5,122 bases of DNA from JAIOTG01 sp964644045. GTDB lineage: Bacteria > Patescibacteriota > Patescibacteriia > Patescibacteriales > JAGXOH01. The stretch spans positions 1-5,122 of the forward strand of contig CAZXUK010000042.1 of NCBI GenBank assembly GCA_964644045.1, read 5' to 3'. Positions 1-4,654 of the stretch are shown here, piece after piece (the stretch's first letter is position 1; every line of letters begins with the position of its first letter). Both the position numbers and the translations under genes were made by a program. The notes under the pieces were generated by a model, which saw nothing but the letters and a program-made list of their open reading frames with translations, made no database searches and was not told the origin of the DNA.

Positions 1-1
1 T

Positions 2-847
2 TTCAGCCAATACGAGATCTACAGAAGCGAAACCAGCGGTGTTTCCACTTCCAGCACTCTCATAGCCACCAGCACTGATCAGGAAATGAACAGCTACGAC
101 GATTCCGGACTATCAGACGGAAATGACTATTTCTACAAAGTTTATGTGGTTGATAATAATGATGACAATGGTGTGGATAAGACAGCCAGCAACGAAGATT
201 CAGCTACCACCACAGACTACACCAACACCGCTATTGCTGATTTAACCGCCGTAGCTTCCTCTTCTACCGAAATTAACTTAAGCTGGACCGCTAATTCTGA
301 TCCCTCCTATGCCTTTGGCCAATATGAAATTTATCGCAGTTCAACCGGTATTTTTTCCACCACCACTGATTTAATAGCCACTTCTTCTGTTCAATCTCTA
401 AATAGTTATGCCGATTCCGGATTAAGTGATGGCAACCAATATTTTTATGAAGTATATGTAGTTGATTTGGATGATGACAATGGCATTGATAGAATACATG
501 ACATTGCTACCAGCAATACCGCTTCCACCACTACTACAGATTATTCCAATAATGCCGTAGCTAATTTTTCCGCCACTGCTGTTAGTGATTCCCAGATTGA
601 TCTAAGTTGGACTGCCAACACCGATCCGGCTTATGCCTTTAGCCATTATAAAATTTATAGAAGTAGAAGTAGCTCAGTGGGAACCTCTGACACCAGAGTG
701 GCTAAGATTAGCAATCAATCTACTAATAGTTTTTCCAATTCCGGGATAATGTCAGGAACCCTTTATTATTATAAAATTTATGTATATGACACTGATGATG
801 ATAACGGTGATGATATAGTGGGAAGTGCTGTGGTTAGCGCTCAAACC
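2..847 (+). repeat. Three tandem FnIII-like protein repeats, first one partial
   Basis: Units lie at about 2-220 (partial), 221-541 and 542-847, some 102-107 residues each. Shared landmarks are IxLSWTANxDPxYAF, then YxIYRS, then SxxxSG-xSxGxxYxYxxYVxD, then a loop of the type DxDDDNGxD. Protein similarity is high, but the nucleotide sequences have diverged at synonymous sites. The acidic loop sits where ordinary FnIII domains have a short F-G region, and it resembles a calcium-binding loop. Confidence 0.85.
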
Positions 848-1966
848 AGTGGTAGTAGCGGTGGAGGCGGTGGAAGTAGTGGATTTATAGATAATACCCC
901 TCCGGAGAATATTTCTCTAGAAATTAACGGAGGAGACATTTCCACGCTATCCCGAACTGTTGACTTGAATCTGTTTGCCAATGGAGCTAACACTATGATG
1001 ATTTCCAATAGTTCTGATTTTTCCGGAGCTTCTTGGGAAAATTATGCCGCTTCAAAAACTTGGACTTTAAAATCCGGAGCCGGAGAAAAGACAGTTTATG
1101 CCAAATTCAAGGATTCTTATGGAAATGTGTCCGGAGTAATTTCCGACACTATTACTCTTTCTTCCGGATATGCAGAAGAGGAAGCCGACCAAGAAGAGGA
1201 GCCAGAAGAAGAAACATCTGAAAGAGAGGCTCAAATTCAGCAGTTACAAACCGAGGCCAGTTACACTTGGCCCGGAGAGGCTGAGAAACAAGCCGGTGAA
1301 ATGAATTTATCTCGAAATACAGAGAAGGAACAAGCAACTTATGACAAATATACCACTATGCTCTTGGAGGGAATTGAAGACCTGGAACAATCAGCTATTG
1401 ATGCTATTACCAATTTTATAGCTTACGGAACACCTTCTACTCTAATTTTAGGAGCAGGAGAAAGAGCCGGAGTCATTAATTCTTATAAGGCCGCTTTTGA
1501 TAAACTGCCTGATACTTACGAAGAATGGTTGGATGTTTTAAAGATAGCTAATGGACGTTGGCCTGCAGAGAGAAGTGTAACTGCCGAGAATAAAGCCAAG
1601 GAAAAGTTTGAAGAAGTTTATTCAAGAGAACCTAATATGGACAACCCCAATGATAATGCCGCCGTAACCATTATGGCTTATGGCCTTAGATCAGATAGTC
1701 GAAATATGGAAAGCGAGGCAGCCGCTATCAAAATATTTGAAGGAATATTTGATTATAGCCCGACTTCTGCCACTGATTGGGACACGGTCCGAGCTATAGC
1801 TTATTCCGGCGCTACCCGGGTGGTAGATACTGACGGAGATGGATTGGCTGATGGAGAGGAAATGGAAATGGGTACAGATCCCAATAATCCGGATAGTGAT
1901 GGAGACGGTTACTTAGACGGAGAAGAAGTGGATAATGGATACGATCCTTTAGAACCGGCTGAATAA
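2..1966 (+). CDS. Large secreted multidomain surface protein (FnIII-like repeats, Ig-like domain, helical repeats, Ca-binding tail), 5' partial
   Basis: The frame is open from the left edge (phase starts at base 2), so the N-terminus lies outside the window; 654 residues are visible. The ATG at 86 falls inside a repeat unit and is not the start. Domains in order: three FnIII-like repeats with YEIYRS and SGLSDGNxYFYxVY cores (2-847, first one truncated); a Gly/Ser-rich linker (848-886); an Ig-like domain starting TPPENISLEI and ending YAKFKDSYGNVSG (about 896-1165); a Glu-rich, probably extended segment (about 1172-1303); an alpha-helical module of three repeats (1460-1816); and two DxDxDGxxDGEE calcium loops (1826-1963). 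The protein stops soon after the second loop with no LPXTG motif or membrane helix. The architecture fits an adhesin or cell-surface filament in the calcium-rich exterior; that role is inferred. A hairpin terminator follows 20 bases after the stop. Confidence 0.9.
   Translation, partial: FSQYEIYRSETSGVSTSSTLIATSTDQEMNSYDDSGLSDGNDYFYKVYVVDNNDDNGVDKTASNEDSATTTDYTNTAIADLTAVASSSTEINLSWTANSDPSYAFGQYEIYRSSTGIFSTTTDLIATSSVQSLNSYADSGLSDGNQYFYEVYVVDLDDDNGIDRIHDIATSNTASTTTTDYSNNAVANFSATAVSDSQIDLSWTANTDPAYAFSHYKIYRSRSSSVGTSDTRVAKISNQSTNSFSNSGIMSGTLYYYKIYVYDTDDDNGDDIVGSAVVSAQTSGSSGGGGGSSGFIDNTPPENISLEINGGDISTLSRTVDLNLFANGANTMMISNSSDFSGASWENYAASKTWTLKSGAGEKTVYAKFKDSYGNVSGVISDTITLSSGYAEEEADQEEEPEEETSEREAQIQQLQTEASYTWPGEAEKQAGEMNLSRNTEKEQATYDKYTTMLLEGIEDLEQSAIDAITNFIAYGTPSTLILGAGERAGVINSYKAAFDKLPDTYEEWLDVLKIANGRWPAERSVTAENKAKEKFEEVYSREPNMDNPNDNAAVTIMAYGLRSDSRNMESEAAAIKIFEGIFDYSPTSATDWDTVRAIAYSGATRVVDTDGDGLADGEEMEMGTDPNNPDSDGDGYLDGEEVDNGYDPLEPAE
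1460..1816 (+). repeat. Three tandem ~42-residue alpha-helical repeats
   Basis: Inside the surface protein the same pattern occurs three times: a helix ending F/Y-x-x-x-F/Y-x-x-x-P, a short loop, then W/N-x-x-V-x-x-I/M-A-x-G. The landmarks are YKAAFDKLP...WLDVLKIANG, FEEVYSREP...NAAVTIMAYG and FEGIFDYSP...WDTVRAIAYSG. The conserved prolines are 41 and 43 residues apart. A weaker fourth copy may precede them, because IDAITNFIAYG near 1400 resembles the second half of a unit. I recall this module from Patescibacteria surface proteins but know no assigned function. Confidence 0.7.
1826..1963 (+). other. C-terminal pair of calcium-binding DxDxDG loops (thrombospondin type 3-like)
   Basis: Two copies of D-x-D-G-D-G-x-x-D-G-E-E are joined by MEMGTDPNNP, the standard spacing of bacterial TSP3-like repeats. 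Acidic residues at loop positions 1, 3, 5 and 9 can coordinate calcium. In this family such tails rigidify stalks outside the cell. Here they form the extreme C-terminus, with no sorting signal after them. Confidence 0.85.
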
Positions 1967-1986
1967 AAATAACAGAAGATTTTCAT

Positions 1987-2019
1987 AAAAAAGACCGCTT
2001 TAAAAGGCGGTCTTTTTTT
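1987..2019 (+). terminator. Intrinsic terminator after the surface-protein gene
   Basis: A GACCGC/GCGGTC stem (1993-1998 with 2007-2012) has an 8-base loop and is flanked by six A on the left and seven T on the right, so the stem can extend by A-U pairs. The T-run follows directly, giving a textbook Rho-independent terminator 20 bases after the TAA. On the opposite strand the same hairpin is also followed by a T-run, so it could work both ways. Confidence 0.93.
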
Positions 2020-2021
2020 GT

Positions 2022-2030
2022 TGTGGATAA
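2022..2030 (-). promoter_or_regulatory. Exact DnaA-box-like 9-mer upstream of lexA
   Basis: The minus strand reads TTATCCACA, the strict DnaA-box consensus, between the terminator and the lexA -35 element. It stands alone in the gap, with no cluster, so it is not an origin. An identical 9-mer occurs by chance inside coding sequence at 172-180, which lowers its weight. Confidence 0.3.
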
Positions 2031-2036
2031 CTTTTA

Positions 2037-2065
2037 TTGACTTTCTATTTTTGTTCGTATAGAAT
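2037..2065 (+). promoter_or_regulatory. lexA promoter (sigma70-type -35 and -10)
   Basis: TTGACT at 2037-2042 (5 of 6 to TTGACA) and TAGAAT at 2060-2065 (5 of 6 to TATAAT) are separated by exactly 17 bases. The predicted transcript start is near 2072, leaving a leader of about 56 nt with no Shine-Dalgarno sequence. The -10 hexamer is itself one of the repeated GAAT half-sites, so a repressor bound there would block RNA polymerase. Confidence 0.75.
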
Positions 2066-2087
2066 AAATATAGAACAAAGATAGAAT
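2043..2087 (+). promoter_or_regulatory. Probable LexA operator: nested palindrome plus 11-bp-phased ATAGAA repeats
   Basis: Arms 2043-2056 and 2062-2075 match as inverted repeats at 12 of 14 positions around base 2059. TTC half-sites lie at 2043 and 2054, and GAA half-sites at 2062, 2073 and 2084, all 11 bases apart on each side. Read as direct repeats, this is GAAT-N7-GAAC-N7-GAAT. The block covers the spacer, the -10 and the start site of the lexA promoter, as expected for autorepression. That LexA binds it is inferred. Confidence 0.65.
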
Positions 2088-2127
2088 TAAGAATCTAAAA
2101 ATTGATATTAAAACTAATTTTAAAGCT

Positions 2128-2739
2128 ATGATTAAAAATTTAACTCCCAAGCAAAAAAAGCTTTTGGATTTTATTAACGATTTTTATTCTGACAATGGTT
2201 ATTATCCCAGCTACAGGGAAATAGCAAACTATTTTAAGCTATCCAGTTCCTCCACGGTGGCCGCCCATATTACCGCTTTGAAAAATAAGGGTTATTTGGA
2301 AACTTCTTTTAATAAGTCCAGATCGATTGAGATTATTCCCGAGCAATCAGAGTTTCAAGAAGAGGTTCATCTTTATTTAGCCGGCTTGATTACCGCCGGT
2401 GAACCCATAGAAGCGGTGGAAGAAAAAGAAACTATTAGTATACCCAAATGGCTGGGCGCCAATAATCCGGCGGAATCTTATGTTTTAAAAGTTAAGGGGG
2501 ATTCCATGATAGAAGAGGGCATCCTGGACGGGGATTATGTAATTGTGGAGAGAAATAATTACCCTCAAGACGGAGAGGTGGTAGTGGCCCTATTGGACAA
2601 CAGTAATGCTACCTTAAAGAAATTTTTTCGGGAGAAAGACAGAATACGCCTGCAACCGGCCAATTCGGCCATGAGGCCGATTTATGTTAAAGACCCTTTA
2701 ATTCAAGGCGTGGTTAAGGGGGTAATGCGAAAATTTTAA
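2128..2739 (+). CDS. lexA: LexA, SOS-response repressor and self-cleaving serine protease
   Basis: The 203-residue protein has the usual LexA length. The N-terminal winged helix-turn-helix (about 1-70) contains YPSYREIANYFKLSSSSTV followed by HITALKNKGYLE, close to the Gram-positive recognition helix. The self-cleavage site is Ala90-Gly91 in TAGEP. The S24-type protease domain follows, with nucleophile Ser126 in KGDSM and general-base Lys164 in ATLKKFF. By family knowledge, LexA dimers repress DNA-damage genes until RecA filaments trigger cleavage. The ATG at 2128 is chosen because the DNA-binding domain starts directly after it; no Shine-Dalgarno is present. It has its own promoter and a palindromic operator, so autoregulation is likely. 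It converges with the downstream peptidase gene, leaving 14 bases between stops. Confidence 0.96.
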   Translation: MIKNLTPKQKKLLDFINDFYSDNGYYPSYREIANYFKLSSSSTVAAHITALKNKGYLETSFNKSRSIEIIPEQSEFQEEVHLYLAGLITAGEPIEAVEEKETISIPKWLGANNPAESYVLKVKGDSMIEEGILDGDYVIVERNNYPQDGEVVVALLDNSNATLKKFFREKDRIRLQPANSAMRPIYVKDPLIQGVVKGVMRKF

Positions 2740-2764
2740 TGAATTAATGAAAATTAATTCATTA
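2737..2764. terminator. Symmetric hairpin spanning both convergent stop codons
   Basis: Bases 2737-2748 and 2753-2764 form a perfect 12-bp inverted repeat around a GAAA loop on the plus strand. The lexA TAA is the first three bases of the left arm, and the peptidase stop lies at the start of the right arm. Only two of the twelve pairs are G-C, and no clean T-run follows on either side, so it may be a weak bidirectional terminator or a 3'-end-protecting stem rather than a classic terminator. Confidence 0.5.
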
Positions 2765-3830
2765 CCACAATTACATTTTTTTCTACCTCCTCAATGGGCA
2801 CGTGGTAGCCGGTAGGATAGTCGCGGATAGAGTTGTAAAAGATATCTTGGTCGTATTCAAACATTTCTCCGTTTCCCACTCCGGGATCATTGGTTATAAA
2901 AGTTTTTTTTATTTCGTCATAGCCCCTGATTACGATCATATGCCGGCTCGGCCCGGGCGGAGTATAATAAATATTGCCCAGAGTTTGCCCGTTCATAGGA
3001 GCTATTATTAAATTTCCCTTTTTTATTTCATAGATCAGATCTCTTAACTCCGCCTTCTTCTTTAAAGCGGCTTTTTGATAGTCAAAATAATCTTTTAGAA
3101 GCCAATTTAAAGTGTCTTGGGCTGAAGTATCCCGGTATTCTCCATAGTTATTTTCTTCAAAACGGGATATATCCAATATTTTATTTAGGGCCTGTTCGCG
3201 ATTTAGTTTTTTTTCTTTTCCCCAATAGGCGGCCAAAAGAGCTGAGGCCTCTTCGCAACCGTCTTGTTGACGGCTATCTTCCCAATTGGCAAAAGGGGCC
3301 TGGGGAGAAAAAGGCACATCGGGAATTATATATCTCCCTCTTTTGTTGCTTTTCCGGATATTGTTTAAGTCTCCCACGGGTAGATAAGATAAGTCCTTAT
3401 TATTTATACCTACACCCAACTCTCGCATTACTTTAAAAGCGTCTTCGGGTCGTCCCAGGTAATATTTTTTTAAGTTCTTCGGATTTATATAATAGGCCTC
3501 TCCGTTTTTGTCTATATCCAAAAGAATGACTCCGGAGAGCTGTTCGGGAAAACTTTGTCTGGCGGCTATAAATTCATGAGTGGCGCCCAGAGATAATTTG
3601 CGCATAATTTCAAAGGCCTGCTTAGGTCGTCCCAAAAAATATCGTTTTCCGTCCCAGGGGTACACATACCAGGCCTCTCCGTTTTTTTCTATTTGGAGAA
3701 AAATTTTTCCTCCTTCCCCGGAGGCCGCCTGAGCGGATTTGTTCGGCAATACTAAAAGTGCTAAAATTAAAATAAAAAAAGAGAGGAAAATGAAGAGGTG
3801 ATAAATCTTATTTTTAATCATTAAGGACAT
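2754..3830 (-). CDS. Secreted C39-like cysteine peptidase with two N-terminal NGEAWY/LGRP repeats
   Basis: The 358 residues open with a signal peptide: a Lys-containing start, a hydrophobic core at about 11-29, and an AQA cleavage motif after residue 35. Two repeats follow (about 40-84 and 99-143), each with NGEAWY or NGEAYY, YxLGRP and AFxxMRxLxxG, exactly 59 residues apart. The C-terminal half matches the Peptidase_C39_2 (papain-like) pattern: VPFSPQAPFANW, RQQDGCEEAS with probable nucleophile Cys192, SRHMIVIRGYDE with His297, and TNDPG with Asp315. It probably cleaves peptide bonds outside the membrane; the substrate is unknown, and no ABC transporter is fused or adjacent, so bacteriocin processing is not indicated. 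The start could be ATG 3830 or the in-frame ATG at 3821; neither has a Shine-Dalgarno. It is divergent from the ZIP gene. Confidence 0.85.
   Translation of the reverse strand: MSLMIKNKIYHLFIFLSFFILILALLVLPNKSAQAASGEGGKIFLQIEKNGEAWYVYPWDGKRYFLGRPKQAFEIMRKLSLGATHEFIAARQSFPEQLSGVILLDIDKNGEAYYINPKNLKKYYLGRPEDAFKVMRELGVGINNKDLSYLPVGDLNNIRKSNKRGRYIIPDVPFSPQAPFANWEDSRQQDGCEEASALLAAYWGKEKKLNREQALNKILDISRFEENNYGEYRDTSAQDTLNWLLKDYFDYQKAALKKKAELRDLIYEIKKGNLIIAPMNGQTLGNIYYTPPGPSRHMIVIRGYDEIKKTFITNDPGVGNGEMFEYDQDIFYNSIRDYPTGYHVPIEEVEKNVIVVMN
3402..3713 (-). repeat. Tandem duplicated 59-residue module in the C39-like protein
   Basis: Copies lie at about 3579-3713 and 3402-3536. Each encodes G-x-I-x-L-x-I-x-K-N-G-E-A-W/Y-Y, a hairpin of basic and aromatic residues, YxLGRPxxAF, and a helix M-R-x-L-x-x-G. 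Every landmark is offset by exactly 59 residues, so there have been no indels since duplication. The module is familiar from Patescibacteria exported proteins; its function is not known to me. Confidence 0.85.
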
Positions 3831-3845
3831 AAAATTAAATTATTC

Positions 3846-3856
3846 TTTATTATATC
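3846..3856. promoter_or_regulatory. Shared divergent -10 region between the peptidase and ZIP genes
   Basis: The minus strand carries a perfect TATAAT (plus coordinates 3849-3854), giving a start near 3842 and a leader of about 12 nt for the peptidase. The plus strand carries overlapping TATTAT (3848-3853) and TATATC (3851-3856), giving a start at about 3860-3864, so the ZIP mRNA would be leaderless or nearly so. No good -35 element is visible in either direction. Confidence 0.5.
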
Positions 3857-3863
3857 ATTTTTT

Positions 3864-4601
3864 ATGAATTTATTTAATTTTTCTAATACTTTTATTTGGA
3901 TATCCGTCTTTGCTTTGGGCTCGATTCTGGTTAACGCTTTGGGGGTTTGGGCTATTTTTAAATATAGAAAATGGGCGGAAAAAGCTAAAGTTTATTTTAT
4001 GTGTTTTGCCGCCGGTGTTTTGATCGCCACCCCTTTGATCTTAGCTTTGCCGCGCGCAGTGGAGAAAAATTCTTATGCCGGTTTTTTGGCTTTACTGGGT
4101 TTTTTGTTTATGTTTTTTTCCAATAAATTATTAAGAAAATATACTCAAGAAAGATCCTTGGCCTTTGGTTTGACCGCGGCTGAAGGAGTGGGGGTTCACT
4201 CTTTTATAGACGGAATAATTTATACTGTTACTTTTAATGTAAGCGTGCTTATAGGTGTCTTGGCGGCCACCGGTCTGGTAATTCATGAATTTGCGGAAGG
4301 GATTATAACTTTTGTTTTTTTGATTCAAGGAGGAATAAAAGAAGAAAGAGCGGCTTGGTACGCTTTTTTAATATCCGGCTTGACCACTCCACTGGGGGCT
4401 TTTCTTTTTTATCCTTTTATAAATAAACTGGGTTCCGGCAATTTGGGTTTGTTATTGGGTTTTGCCGCCGGGGTTTTGCTTTATATTTCTTCCTCTCATC
4501 TTTTACCCGAGGTAAGACAACAAGAAAAAGAACATTCTTTCTGGGCTTTTTTATTGGGGATAATATTGGCTTTGTTCGTTGTGTTTTTAAAAACTTATTA
4601 A
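3864..4601 (+). CDS. ZIP-family divalent metal transporter (ZupT/GufA-like)
   Basis: The 245-residue integral membrane protein has about eight hydrophobic segments (near 8-32, 43-63, 71-88, 98-121, 125-154, 162-185, 193-212, 226-243), as usual for ZIP carriers, which move Zn, Fe or Mn into the cytoplasm. The metal motifs are HSFIDG in TM4 (His112, Asp116) and HEFAEG in TM5 (His141, Glu142, Glu145). The His-rich TM3-TM4 loop of many ZIPs is missing; that loop here is short and basic (NKLLRKYTQERS). In TM4 the usual Asn is Ser113, and in TM6 the usual SGLxEP Glu is Thr175, so the second metal site looks degraded. SHLLPE (211-216) near the end is typical. No Shine-Dalgarno precedes the ATG. Metal specificity cannot be read from the sequence. 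Confidence 0.9.
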   Translation: MNLFNFSNTFIWISVFALGSILVNALGVWAIFKYRKWAEKAKVYFMCFAAGVLIATPLILALPRAVEKNSYAGFLALLGFLFMFFSNKLLRKYTQERSLAFGLTAAEGVGVHSFIDGIIYTVTFNVSVLIGVLAATGLVIHEFAEGIITFVFLIQGGIKEERAAWYAFLISGLTTPLGAFLFYPFINKLGSGNLGLLLGFAAGVLLYISSSHLLPEVRQQEKEHSFWAFLLGIILALFVVFLKTY

Positions 4602-4605
4602 TTTC

Positions 4606-4634
4606 TTGATTTTTAGAAGTTGTGGATGTAAAAT
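4606..4634 (+). promoter_or_regulatory. Promoter of the cysteine-rich exported protein gene
   Basis: TTGATT at 4606-4611 (4 of 6 to TTGACA) and TAAAAT at 4629-4634 (5 of 6 to TATAAT) are spaced by 17 bases, in the 53-base gap after the ZIP stop. The predicted start near 4641 gives a leader of about 14 nt that is pure A/T-rich sequence with no Shine-Dalgarno. No terminator hairpin is visible in the gap, so read-through from the ZIP gene is also possible. Confidence 0.6.
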
Positions 4635-4654
4635 ATAGATATAAAAATAAAAAT

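Noticed and set aside
86..88. ATG as the start of the surface-protein gene
   Set aside because: The frame is open to base 2 and the upstream codons encode YEIYRS and the rest of an FnIII-like repeat, so the gene begins outside the window.
172..180. Second exact TGTGGATAA (DnaA-box-like) match
   Set aside because: It lies inside the coding sequence and simply encodes Val-Asp-Lys of the acidic loop; no cluster or AT-rich unwinding region is nearby.
1033..1337. Short open frames on both strands inside the surface-protein gene
   Set aside because: They overlap a strongly supported coding frame, have no start signals and encode low-quality, arginine- or leucine-rich peptides.
2802..3011. Plus-strand open frame opposite the C39-like peptidase
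   Set aside because: It is antisense to the conserved catalytic region and has no recognisable domain or ribosome binding site.
4131..4328. Minus-strand open frame opposite the ZIP gene
   Set aside because: It lies opposite the TM4-TM5 metal motifs and shows no protein features of its own.
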